From: an uncultured Lachnospiraceae bacterium
GTDB lineage: Bacteria; Bacillota; Clostridia; Lachnospirales; Lachnospiraceae
Direction: 5' to 3'
Assembly (NCBI GenBank): GCA_951800685.1
Contig: CATOJY010000006.1
Span: 1 to 64,000 of the forward strand
Length of the DNA stretch: 64,000 nt
Position numbers and translations under genes: made by a program. Below are positions 9,514-17,827 of the stretch, piece by piece. The notes below the pieces were generated by a model that had not been told where the DNA came from, did not search any database, and was given only the letters and a program-made list of their open reading frames with translations. How positions within the stretch are numbered: the first letter of the stretch is position 1; every line of letters begins with the position of its first letter.

Positions 9514-10383
9514 ATGTTCTATGAAAACAAACCGGAATTTTTTATCCTTTATAACGAAACGAGACCTTTACAATATCCACTCCATATCCATTCCTATATT
9601 GAATATGTCCATGTCATAAAGGGTATCGTCGGCATGCAGATCGGTGAGAAAGATTACGCTTTGGAGCCAGGAGATATCGCTTTGGTTTTCCCAAACATTC
9701 CCCACAAATACCGGTCTCTTTCCGCCGCCCATGAAATCCAGTTCTACATCATGAACTCTTCCGTAGAAATCCTGCCCATGCACAAAATGGATCTTCTTGG
9801 CAAGTATCCCCACATGCCGGTTGTACATCCTTCACCACTGCATGCAGATATTCTCTATGCCGAAAAAAGGCTTTTTGAATTGACGGCAAAACCAGAAAAT
9901 ACACCCATGATTTCCTCTCTCACTTCCCTCATTTTATGCCATATTTTTCCCATGCTTTCACTTAATAATTTTGAAAGTACCCCCCCCCTTGATCTTACGA
10001 GCAAGATCATTGCCTACATTGGAAATAACTTTCAGGAAGAAATTACACTTCCACTGTTAGCAAAGAAATTTGGGGTCGGAAAATACACTCTTTCACGTAT
10101 TTTTTCTAATGTGTTGGGAATCAGTCTGCCTGCTTATCTGAATTCACTTCGGATGGATTATGCCACTTATCTGTTGCTGCGCACAGATATGGATATTATT
10201 AATGTGGCTATGGAATCCGGCTATCATAACCAGCAGACCTTCAACAGAATCTTTAAAAGCGCAAAGGGTTGTACCCCCAAGGAATATAGACAAGTACACA
10301 GACAATCGAATATGGCCCACCAATCTACCCCGGCTGCACCACAAAGCTGTGGCGCATACAATCCTCATCCGCCCTTACTATAA
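9514..10383 (+). CDS. AraC-family regulator of the alpha-galactoside operon
   Basis: Transcription factor of 289 residues. An N-terminal cupin-like sensor half (YPLHIHSYIEYVHVIKG, with the histidines typical of the AraC cupin) is followed by a C-terminal double helix-turn-helix from about residue 165 to 265 (LAKKFGVGKYTLSRIFSNVLG and AMESGYHNQQTFNRIFKSAKG). It is divergent from the transporter/GH36 operon and probably activates it in response to sugar. The start codon has only a weak GAGG-like site. The C-terminal 20 residues are a low-complexity Pro/Ser tail. Confidence 0.87.
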   Translation: MFYENKPEFFILYNETRPLQYPLHIHSYIEYVHVIKGIVGMQIGEKDYALEPGDIALVFPNIPHKYRSLSAAHEIQFYIMNSSVEILPMHKMDLLGKYPHMPVVHPSPLHADILYAEKRLFELTAKPENTPMISSLTSLILCHIFPMLSLNNFESTPPLDLTSKIIAYIGNNFQEEITLPLLAKKFGVGKYTLSRIFSNVLGISLPAYLNSLRMDYATYLLLRTDMDIINVAMESGYHNQQTFNRIFKSAKGCTPKEYRQVHRQSNMAHQSTPAAPQSCGAYNPHPPLL

Positions 10384-10444
10384 GAGCAAATACCATTCCC
10401 CGCCTTCCTGTAAGATTCTGAAATGTCGCGAACCCAAATATTCC

Positions 10445-11317
10445 CTAGATTTGGAATTTCAAATATCCTTCTTTCTTTACGTACTTGCGAAATTGGGCCG
10501 GCGACATTTTCATATGTTTCCGAAAAACCTTCTGGAAATAATTTGTGGAAGAAAATCCACACGCAGTGCTGATTTGGGCAAGCTGTACAGATGTACTGCT
10601 TAACAGATCCACTGCCTTTTCCAGGCGCAGCTTCGTCAAGTATTCACTTGGTCTCATTCCCGTTGCCTTATAAAACTCGCGGGACAGATGACTCTGACTG
10701 ACATGACACATTTCCGCCACATCACTGATCCCTGACGGTTTTGCGAACAGCTGTTCCATGTACTCTTTCGCCTCTGTAACCAGAAGCGGCTCTGCCTTTT
10801 CCCCCTCTTTTCCTGTATCACAAAGGGCACACAGAAAAGAAAACACCATACTTCCGAGCAGAAACGGATTTTCATTCGGACGTTTCGCCTGTCCATGCAG
10901 TTCAAACAACAACTCAATGGCTCTGCTATAGACAGGGACGGAAATAATCCTGCCTAAATGATTCTCAATATAACGACAATACTCTTCTGCTGCACCTCCT
11001 TCAAATAGTAAATAGATAAATTCCCATGGCGCTTCATTCTTCTCTTTGTCAAAATAATAGCACTCTGATCCTGGAAGCTTTAAGAAGAATCCCGTCCCTT
11101 GCCCAACAATCTCTTCCTTCCCGCTGATCTTAACGGTTCCGCTGCCGCTTAAGGTATACTGGAATAGATAGCAGTCCGGACGATTGTCATTTGCCCAGAA
11201 ATAAGCGTCTGTACTGCATCTTTCCTTTCCTACAGCATGCAGTCTTACTACCGGATGTTCTACATCATTTAAGAAATGAAATGCATAATTTTCCTTTTTA
11301 TCTTCTTTTTTACACAT
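10445..11317 (-). CDS. AraC-family regulator next to the GH4 gene
   Basis: Transcription factor of about 290 residues: an N-terminal cupin-like ligand domain (about 1-150) and a C-terminal AraC helix-turn-helix pair (VAEMCHVSQSHLSREFYKATG and ISTACGFSSTNYFQKVFRKHM). A GAGG site precedes both a TTG (11320) and an ATG (11317); I list the ATG. It is divergent from the GH4 glycosidase gene with about 160 bp between, so it is the likely regulator of that gene. Confidence 0.87.
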   Translation of the reverse strand: MCKKEDKKENYAFHFLNDVEHPVVRLHAVGKERCSTDAYFWANDNRPDCYLFQYTLSGSGTVKISGKEEIVGQGTGFFLKLPGSECYYFDKEKNEAPWEFIYLLFEGGAAEEYCRYIENHLGRIISVPVYSRAIELLFELHGQAKRPNENPFLLGSMVFSFLCALCDTGKEGEKAEPLLVTEAKEYMEQLFAKPSGISDVAEMCHVSQSHLSREFYKATGMRPSEYLTKLRLEKAVDLLSSTSVQLAQISTACGFSSTNYFQKVFRKHMKMSPAQFRKYVKKEGYLKFQI

Positions 11318-11478
11318 CAAAAAATTACCTCTTTTATCAAATACTTACCGTTGCAAACTTCCTCTACTCTATCTATGATTAGATTAAAAGAGCTGTTTAT
11401 TTGGTTTATAGTTATCTGATCATATCATAAGATGCAGAAGCGGTAAACCGTCAAAATTTTACTTAAGGAGGACTTTTT

Positions 11479-12957
11479 ATGTCATTTAAAGTTGCTTTTA
11501 TCGGCGCCGGGAGCATCGGTTTCACCAGAGGCCTTCTGACCGATTTGTTGACTGTTCCTGAATTTCATGATATCGAGGTAGCCTTCACAGACATTAATGC
11601 AGATAATCTGCGTATGGTCACGCAGCTGTGTCAGAGGGATATCGATGAAAACGGATTACACATTAAGATCCATGCCACTCTGGACCGCAGAGAAGCCTTC
11701 ACAGACGCCAAATATGTCATTAACTGTGTCAGGGTCGGTATGTTGGAAGCCTTTGCGACGGACGTCGAAATCCCGTTGAAATACGGTGTTGACCAGTGTG
11801 TTGGCGATACTCTCTGTATTGGCGGCATTATGTACGGGCAACGAGGCATACCAACGCTTCTTTCCTTCTGCAAGGACATCAGGGAAGTGGCGGCGCCCGG
11901 TTGCATTCTGCTCAACTATTCTAACCCTAACGCAATGCTTACCTGGGCATGCAATAAATACGGCAAGGTGAAAACATACGGACTCTGCCATGGTGTACAA
12001 CATGGCCATGAGCAGATTGCCAGGGCACTTGGTAGAGACAAGAAAGACGTGGACATCATCTGTGCTGGTCTAAACCATCAGACGTGGTATATCAGCGTCA
12101 AGACAGATGGCATCGAACGGACGGGTGAACTTTATGAACTGATGGAAAAGGCAGAATTTTCTAAAGACGAGAATATCCGTTTGGATGTGATGAAAAACTT
12201 CGGTTATTATTCCACGGAATCCAACGGACACCTCTCCGAATACCTGATGTGGTACAGGAAGCGTCCAGAAGACATGGAGCAGTGGATCAACTACAGCAAC
12301 TGGATCCAGGGTGAGACAGCCGGCTATCTGCGCGTCTGCAAGGAGAGTCGTAACTGGTTCGAGACAGACTTTCCTAACTGGCTCAACGAACCTGCCAAGA
12401 AATTCTCACCAGAAACCCGTTCCACCGAGCATGGCAGTTACATTATCGAGAGCTTAGAGACCGGAAGAGTCTATCGGGGACATTTCAATATCATGAACGA
12501 GGGTACTATCACGAATCTTCCAGATGAATGCGTTGTGGAAGTGCCTTGCTACGTAGACTACAACGGCATCTCTGTTCCCAAGGTAGGCGACCTGCCTTTA
12601 GGATGTGCAGCAATCTGCTCCCAGAGTGTCTGGGTACAGAAACTTGCCGTAGAAGCTGCAGTCCATGCAGATCTGAACTTACTGCGCCAGGCTGCTATGA
12701 TGGATCCACTGACAGGCGCTGTCTGTACTCCAGATGAGATCAAACAGATGTTAGATGAGATGCTCGTTGCAAATGAACAGTGGCTGCCCCAGTATCAGGA
12801 AGTGATCGAGGACGCTAAGAAACGCCTCACGCATCAAACAGTACCTTACCGCCCGGTAAAAGGGTTTACTCTAAAGGCGAAAACCGTAGAGGAAATGGCG
12901 GCGGAAAAGGAAAAATATAGAGCTATGGCGGCCGCAGCTGCAAAAGAAAACGTATAG
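11479..12957 (+). CDS. GH4 family glycosidase (alpha-galactosidase/alpha-glucosidase-like)
   Basis: NAD- and metal-dependent glycosidase of family GH4, which cleaves by a redox-elimination mechanism in the cytoplasm; 492 residues. The Rossmann motif GAGSIGFTRG is at 9-18, the NYSNPNA motif at 146-152, and the metal-binding Cys/His at C170-H171 and H200 (GLNHQTW). The residue after the catalytic Cys-His pair is often used to predict the substrate; here it reads CHGV, which is neither the CHSV usual for alpha-galactosidases nor CHEV for alpha-glucosidases, and CHG forms are known from uronidases. The substrate call is therefore open. AAGGAGG lies 7 nt before the ATG. It is controlled in all likelihood by the divergent AraC gene. 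Confidence 0.85.
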   Translation: MSFKVAFIGAGSIGFTRGLLTDLLTVPEFHDIEVAFTDINADNLRMVTQLCQRDIDENGLHIKIHATLDRREAFTDAKYVINCVRVGMLEAFATDVEIPLKYGVDQCVGDTLCIGGIMYGQRGIPTLLSFCKDIREVAAPGCILLNYSNPNAMLTWACNKYGKVKTYGLCHGVQHGHEQIARALGRDKKDVDIICAGLNHQTWYISVKTDGIERTGELYELMEKAEFSKDENIRLDVMKNFGYYSTESNGHLSEYLMWYRKRPEDMEQWINYSNWIQGETAGYLRVCKESRNWFETDFPNWLNEPAKKFSPETRSTEHGSYIIESLETGRVYRGHFNIMNEGTITNLPDECVVEVPCYVDYNGISVPKVGDLPLGCAAICSQSVWVQKLAVEAAVHADLNLLRQAAMMDPLTGAVCTPDEIKQMLDEMLVANEQWLPQYQEVIEDAKKRLTHQTVPYRPVKGFTLKAKTVEEMAAEKEKYRAMAAAAAKENV

Positions 12958-12981
12958 AGCATCCTTTTTGTTCCTTCTCGT

Positions 12982-13026
12982 ATAACGGTTTTCTAAGGCA
13001 TTTATAACACCTTAGAAAATCGTTAT
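12982..13026. terminator. Bidirectional hairpin between GH4 and the vWA gene
   Basis: A stem of about 17 bp (ATAACGGTTTTCTAAGG paired with CCTTAGAAAATCGTTAT) with a short loop lies between the convergent GH4 and von Willebrand A genes. The A/T-rich flanks of the stem could serve as a terminator tail in either direction. Confidence 0.75.
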
Positions 13027-13045
13027 CGCTTTTATACGTTATGAT

Positions 13046-14857
13046 TTACCGCATTGTACTATAAATCACCTCCACCAGTTCCCTAAACTCTTCTCTATAT
13101 TTATCCGTCAATTCCATAGACCGTAGCGTTTTGTCCACATGATACATAGAGGCCCCTTCCGGATACCTGCTGTGTGAAGCCAGAAGACCAAACTCCGCCA
13201 CTACGGCGGCAAAAACAAAGTCTTCATCCGGCTTTGACGTATAGCTCTCATACCCTATCGGATACTCCAGAATAGAGCTATCCTTCTCCGCGGGACGTTT
13301 ATAACGGATACTGAGCGTCATCCACTCCTTCATCGAAGCAGGCAGATTTCTCACACCGTCAAACTTCCCATTGTCTAATTCCTGCCTGTATTCTTTGCTG
13401 TATTTCAGATCTTCAATCTCTTCCTCCGATATGCTGCCGGAAGAATTTTTTAACACAATTTCATAGAGTGCTGTCACGCTGTGCCCTGCTCCAATCTCTC
13501 CTGCATCTTTCGTGTCATCGTGAAAGTCCTCGCGCCTCATTGTCCGGTTCTCATATCCAAGCAAACGGTAACTTTCTATCACCGCCGGATTAAATTCCAC
13601 CTGAAACTTCACATCCTTACATATGGTGAGTAAAGTCGCGCACATTTCTTCTACCAAAACTTTCTTCGCTTCCTGCAGGCTGTCAATATAAGCATAATTG
13701 CCATTACCCTGATCGGCCAATGTTTCCATTTTATTATCCTTAATATTTCCCGTACCAAAGCCTAACACTGACAAAAAAACACCTGATTCCTTTTTCTCCG
13801 TGATCAGATCCCCAAGCTCTTCCTCCGTAGTCATCCCGATATTCAAATCCCCATCCGTCGCCAGAATAACGCGGTTATTCCCTCCTGGTATAAAATGTGC
13901 CTCCGCCAACGCATAGGCTGTCTCTATTCCTTTGCTGCCGTAAGTCCCACCATCAGCTGACAGTGAGTTGACCGCTTTCACGATCTTCTGCGTCTCACTG
14001 CCCCTAACGCCGTCTAGCACTGTCTGTGTGTCCGCGGCATATGTCACAATGGAAACCCTGTCTCTGCTTGTCAAATTCTCAGCCAAAAGCCCAAAAGACT
14101 CCTGTAAAAGAGGCAGCTTATCAAAATCACCCATAGATCCCGACACATCCAGCAAAAATACCAGATTTGACGGCGGTGCCTGGGAATAATCGATATCCTG
14201 TGTTCTTAATCCGATCATCAGAAGCTCTGCTTCCTCATTCCAAGGGCATCTGCTAATCTGCGTCGTAATACCGAAAGGTTCCTTCCCTGTTGGTCCTTTA
14301 TGATTATAACTGAAATAATTAACTAATTCCTCAAGCCGTACCGCTCCCTCCGGAATACTGTCTAATGTATATCCTTCCCTGATCAGACGTCTAAGATTGC
14401 TGTAAGAAGCTGTATCTACATCTGCTGCAAAGGTAGATAACGGTTCTTCCATCACCAAGGCAAACCCCTTCTCTTCCCATTCGCTGTATTCCTCCGAGAA
14501 TCCGGCATCCGGCGTCCAATCATAGGAATAACAGGAATCCAGATAACTTTCCTCCTTGCTTCTTTTTTGCTCGGCCTCACATAAGTCGTTTATACCACCC
14601 GTGTCAGCAGCAGAATCAAATGATTCCTCAGCTGCTTCTTCTTCCGCTACCTCTTCTTTAGCTGGAGCTGGGGCTGTTCCTGCTTCCTCCTGTTTTGCTG
14701 CAGAATTCCCCTCTTCTATTACCCCGGCATTTTCTGTCTCTACCGGTTCCTCTCCTGCCGAACTGTCTGTTCCTCCACTCTTTCTACATCCCGACAGAGT
14801 AATCACACCTGCCAGGCAGACTGCAGTTATCCTCGCTGCATAATTTCTCTTTTTCAT
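13046..14857 (-). CDS. von Willebrand factor A domain lipoprotein, YfbK-like
   Basis: Surface lipoprotein of 603 residues. The signal peptide ends in LSGC (Cys24), followed by a Glu/Ala-rich linker of about 60 residues. The vWF-type A domain begins near residue 230 with a complete MIDAS start DVSGSM (237-242) and later metal-site residues (ATDGD). N- and C-terminal flanks match the YfbK arrangement (vWF_N before and DUF3520-like after the A domain). Such domains bind proteins in a metal-dependent way; the partner is unknown. GGAGGAGG lies 7 nt before the ATG. It lies 191 bp downstream of the sigma/anti-sigma pair and has a possible ECF-type promoter of its own, so it is a candidate target of that sigma factor. 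Confidence 0.85.
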   Translation of the reverse strand: MKKRNYAARITAVCLAGVITLSGCRKSGGTDSSAGEEPVETENAGVIEEGNSAAKQEEAGTAPAPAKEEVAEEEAAEESFDSAADTGGINDLCEAEQKRSKEESYLDSCYSYDWTPDAGFSEEYSEWEEKGFALVMEEPLSTFAADVDTASYSNLRRLIREGYTLDSIPEGAVRLEELVNYFSYNHKGPTGKEPFGITTQISRCPWNEEAELLMIGLRTQDIDYSQAPPSNLVFLLDVSGSMGDFDKLPLLQESFGLLAENLTSRDRVSIVTYAADTQTVLDGVRGSETQKIVKAVNSLSADGGTYGSKGIETAYALAEAHFIPGGNNRVILATDGDLNIGMTTEEELGDLITEKKESGVFLSVLGFGTGNIKDNKMETLADQGNGNYAYIDSLQEAKKVLVEEMCATLLTICKDVKFQVEFNPAVIESYRLLGYENRTMRREDFHDDTKDAGEIGAGHSVTALYEIVLKNSSGSISEEEIEDLKYSKEYRQELDNGKFDGVRNLPASMKEWMTLSIRYKRPAEKDSSILEYPIGYESYTSKPDEDFVFAAVVAEFGLLASHSRYPEGASMYHVDKTLRSMELTDKYREEFRELVEVIYSTMR

Positions 14858-14968
14858 AGCTTTTCCTCCTCCGTAAGTCTGGTAAGTTTATGACTGTGCC
14901 AATCTACAGGCACAATGCCGCCTTGTAACCGACTAGATATCTTCCCTGTTACGTTACCCTTACCTGTA

Positions 14969-14996
14969 ATACCTTTCGGAACAGAAAAAAGTTGCA
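14969..14996 (-). promoter_or_regulatory. Candidate ECF sigma promoter for the vWA gene
   Basis: On the minus strand TGCAAC (14991-14996) followed by a T-run, 17 bp, and GGTATTA (about 14973-14967). The AAC-plus-T-tract -35 is the style recognised by ECF factors of SigV type in Firmicutes. The -10 does not contain the usual CGT, so this is only a candidate. Confidence 0.3.
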
Positions 14997-15048
14997 CTAT
15001 TGCAAAAAAATCTATTATTCAAAAACAATCTGTCTGCTGCTTGCACTT

Positions 15049-15849
15049 TCAGTCTTCATTTTGACCAGTCTCCAGAAGCAGCCCATATGCCTTCTCCAGA
15101 AATTCCTCCTGATCCTGTGCGCCGCCTGTTATAATATATTTCTTTGGGCCATACTCTACGTAAGCTTTCCAACCGTCTGGACTTACGGCTTCTATGTCTG
15201 AAAAACTGTCTGTCGTTATATAGAACAGAAGACCACAATACATTGTACTCTCTGTGTCCGACGTCCGGTAAAAATCCGGTTCCTTTGCTGCTTCCACAAT
15301 CGTCATTTTTTGCGCTGCGAGTTCTTGTTCTGCCCTTTTCACGCTCTTCTGTTTTGCCTCCTCATTTTCCCTTAAGCCATCATATAAATCGGCGCTCGCC
15401 TTATGATCTGCAAAGAAATCTTCCTTCGTTTCCTCTCCTCCGGTTTCCGCTGTGGCGCTTTCTTCTCTATATTCGTCTTCTGCTATACTGCCCGCTGTAA
15501 TTTCTCCTTCGTTCTGGAATGCCCCATCCATAGCCTTGTCCATCTCCTCTTTTGCCGGAGCCACCTCGGCTACCTCATACTCTGCTGAGGATGCCCCGCT
15601 GCTTCCTCCTGCCAGATCAGCATACAAATGCGAAAATTGCATTTTTGAAATATTGAAGATGAACACAAGCGCTGCCACCCCTGTAATAGGCATCAGCCAA
15701 CCCCAACTCTTCCTCTGCCGTCTTCTCTCTTCCTCCGCAACTGCCCTCTTTGTCTCCAGAACCAGATCAACCGGGGCATGTATCTGCGACGTCTCCTCTT
15801 GATAAATATCTTTATAAGATTCTGCCTGCTTTTTATATTGCTCTATCAT
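15049..15849 (-). CDS. Membrane protein, probable anti-sigma factor
   Basis: A 266-residue single-span membrane protein encoded directly after an ECF sigma factor gene. The N-terminal 50 residues are charged and cytoplasmic (IHAPVDLVLETKRAVAEEERRRQRK), followed by one membrane span (WLMPITGVAALVFIFNI) and an acidic, low-complexity outer region. This layout fits an anti-sigma factor, but I recognise no named anti-sigma domain such as zinc-ZAS or RsiV-type. The start is uncertain: ATG at 15849 is given; a TTG at 15900 would extend it by 17 residues and overlap the sigma gene. The outer C-terminal part (about 190-283) has some ordered sequence and could be the sensor. Confidence 0.65.
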   Translation of the reverse strand: MIEQYKKQAESYKDIYQEETSQIHAPVDLVLETKRAVAEEERRRQRKSWGWLMPITGVAALVFIFNISKMQFSHLYADLAGGSSGASSAEYEVAEVAPAKEEMDKAMDGAFQNEGEITAGSIAEDEYREESATAETGGEETKEDFFADHKASADLYDGLRENEEAKQKSVKRAEQELAAQKMTIVEAAKEPDFYRTSDTESTMYCGLLFYITTDSFSDIEAVSPDGWKAYVEYGPKKYIITGGAQDQEEFLEKAYGLLLETGQNED

Positions 15850-15874
15850 AAATATGGCTTCACTTTCTCTATGA

Positions 15875-16375
15875 TCATTTTCCTTCCCATTCTTCCCCAA
15901 GCAAGTTCCGAAGCATTTCCCTCGCCCGGTGTATCTGGGATTTCACGGTGCTCTCTTTTTGTTCCGTTAACTGTGCGATCTGCGCAACTGTTAGCTCTTC
16001 AAAATAATACAGATGTACTACAAGGCGGTATTTCGGCGGCAGTTTCTGTACTGCTGTCCGCACAGGATGTTCCTCTGCACACGCAAATACTTCATTTTCA
16101 TCTGCAATGCGCTCCGGCTCTTCCATATAATCTACATTTCGATTCCAGTACTGTTTATAATGTTTCTTCGCACAGTTAATTGTCACCCGGATCAACCAGG
16201 CTTTCACGTGCTCCCATGACTCCAGATCCTGCACATGACGCACAAGTCTAACAAACACTTCCTGAAATAAGTCATCTGCATCCGTTCTGTTCTTCATCTG
16301 TGACAAAGCCAGCCGGTAAACCATATCTGCATACCTGTCAACCGCTGCCTGTGTCGTTATTCGTTCCTCTGACAT
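15875..16375 (-). CDS. ECF RNA polymerase sigma factor
   Basis: Extracytoplasmic-function sigma-70 factor of 166 residues. Region 2 is at about 15-75 (YRLALSQMKNRTDADDLFQEVFVRL, with the family DA-DL-QE pattern), and region 4 at about 110-160 (LPPKYRLVVHLYYFEELTVAQIAQL, then the helix-turn-helix ESTVKSQIHRARE). It directs transcription of an envelope-response regulon. Its ATG lies one base after the stop codon of the serpin gene, whose last codons (GGAGGG) supply its ribosome binding site, so serpin and sigma factor are translationally linked. Confidence 0.93.
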   Translation of the reverse strand: MSEERITTQAAVDRYADMVYRLALSQMKNRTDADDLFQEVFVRLVRHVQDLESWEHVKAWLIRVTINCAKKHYKQYWNRNVDYMEEPERIADENEVFACAEEHPVRTAVQKLPPKYRLVVHLYYFEELTVAQIAQLTEQKESTVKSQIHRAREMLRNLLGEEWEGK

Positions 16376-16376
16376 G

Positions 16377-17714
16377 TTACTCTATTCCCTCCAGATTGTT
16401 TACCTGGCCCATAAACAGAATCATTCCTGTCTGTTTATCCTGGATCGTAAACAGAAACGGACGGTCCACGACAAACTCAACGTAATCATCTTCTATATCT
16501 TCCGCTGTTCCTGCCACGGCAAATTCTGTTACCGCAGCGGCCCTGCTGCCCAGCTCATCTACCTCCAGCTTTGCCTTGTGCGCTGCATTGCTGACGTAGA
16601 CATTTCCAATGCCTGGAAATTCTGCCTTAACACTATCAAAAGCATTCACCAGACCCATGCCCTCTAATAACCCGATCAGTTCATCCACCATATAGTCTGC
16701 CTGAAATTTCGGCATCCGCAGCCTTTGAATCCTCACGGTATCTGCAGCCATAAGACTTGTCAGAAAAGCATTCCTGTCCTCATTGTTCCCCCGCCAGAAC
16801 AATTCTACAGCAGAAACTTCCTGCCTATCCTCTGTCTTTTGACTTTCTGACTCTGGCGCTCCTTGCTCTTCCTGTTTCGGCATCACAATATTCATCACGA
16901 TACTGCCTTCTCCATAAGGCAGACTCAATCCGCAGAGTCCGTCTTTCTCATAATAGGAAAGCCAAATTCCTCCCTGGTGCATCATGCTCACTGTACTTTC
17001 TTCTTTGGTTCCATGGAATGTCTGTGGAGCAGTGTCATTTGCCTCAAAAGGATACGACCACTCACCATAAAAGTACACTGCATTGATTAAAGACAGAACC
17101 GTATCCTGGTCAACCTGGTCGTTAAAACTCTTGATCATCCCACCTGTATTCTCAGAAATCCACCGGTTGATCTGTTCCTTCGTCTGTTCTGGATTCTTCT
17201 TGAAATCTGCCTGATAACTCTGTACGAAATAGTATTCCTCCACTGTCGGAAGATACTTCTCATAGATGTCCTCAGAAAGTTCACACTGCTTATCAATCCA
17301 AAGAGAATTTGCACAGGTAAGTTCCTCTTCCTGAGACTCCTTTCCCAGTCCATAAAGTCCCATCTGCATGTTCCACTCCATAAGATCTGAAATATGCAGC
17401 AAATCTTCAATCTGACGTTTCGTCTCTCCCCCTGCTGCATTGTCCAACACACTGAGCGCCTGACAGAGACTGTACGGTGAAAAGAAGTAGTTCTCCCCGT
17501 CAACGGCAAGACGCTGTGCCATATCATAAGCAAACCCGTTGATCCCCTGCAGCAATGTAGCATCGTACTCTGATGCTGCAGGATAGTCCGCAACCGCCTT
17601 GTCAATCGTCCCCTGTAACTTTACAGGTTCTTCTGCAGGCCCCTGACCGTTACAGCTTGTCAGCATACTGGCCGCCATAACAGCCATGCACATATATTTT
17701 ATTTTATTTCCCAT
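16377..17714 (-). CDS. Serpin-family protease inhibitor, lipoprotein
   Basis: Serine protease inhibitor of the serpin family, 445 residues, with a lipoprotein signal ending in LTSC (Cys21), so it is probably anchored on the outer membrane face of the cell. The serpin core is intact: NYFFSPYSLCQALSVL early, NAVYFYGEWSYPF in the middle, and VDRPFLFTI near the end. The reactive loop spans about 386-416. Its hinge (G389-S-R-A-A-A-V-T) keeps the small residues needed for loop insertion, but Arg391 breaks the usual pattern, so inhibitory activity is likely but not certain. An acidic insert of about 20 residues (near 280-300) is not part of the usual core. The ATG at 17714 is preferred (AGGAGG 9 nt upstream) over TTG at 17720. 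It heads a unit with an ECF sigma factor. Confidence 0.9.
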   Translation of the reverse strand: MGNKIKYMCMAVMAASMLTSCNGQGPAEEPVKLQGTIDKAVADYPAASEYDATLLQGINGFAYDMAQRLAVDGENYFFSPYSLCQALSVLDNAAGGETKRQIEDLLHISDLMEWNMQMGLYGLGKESQEEELTCANSLWIDKQCELSEDIYEKYLPTVEEYYFVQSYQADFKKNPEQTKEQINRWISENTGGMIKSFNDQVDQDTVLSLINAVYFYGEWSYPFEANDTAPQTFHGTKEESTVSMMHQGGIWLSYYEKDGLCGLSLPYGEGSIVMNIVMPKQEEQGAPESESQKTEDRQEVSAVELFWRGNNEDRNAFLTSLMAADTVRIQRLRMPKFQADYMVDELIGLLEGMGLVNAFDSVKAEFPGIGNVYVSNAAHKAKLEVDELGSRAAAVTEFAVAGTAEDIEDDYVEFVVDRPFLFTIQDKQTGMILFMGQVNNLEGIE

Positions 17715-17771
17715 ATACAATACCCTCCTGATCCCTGTTTCGTTTCATGATTTTTTATTTTCCCTCTAAAT

Positions 17772-17806
17772 TCATAAAGACCGGCAGGACAACATCCCAC
17801 CGGCCT
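17772..17806 (-). terminator. Terminator of the GH13 gene
   Basis: A G+C-rich hairpin (GGCCGGTGGGA and TCCTGCCGGTC, with one G-T pair) followed by TCTTT on the minus strand, about 20 bp after the GH13 stop codon. Confidence 0.75.
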
Positions 17807-17827
17807 TTCTTTACGTTTCTGGTCTAC

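Noticed and set aside
17700-17760. ECF promoter TGAAAC-N17-GGTATTG before the serpin gene
   Set aside because: The -10 part falls on the ribosome binding site, which would leave a transcript without it; probably chance.
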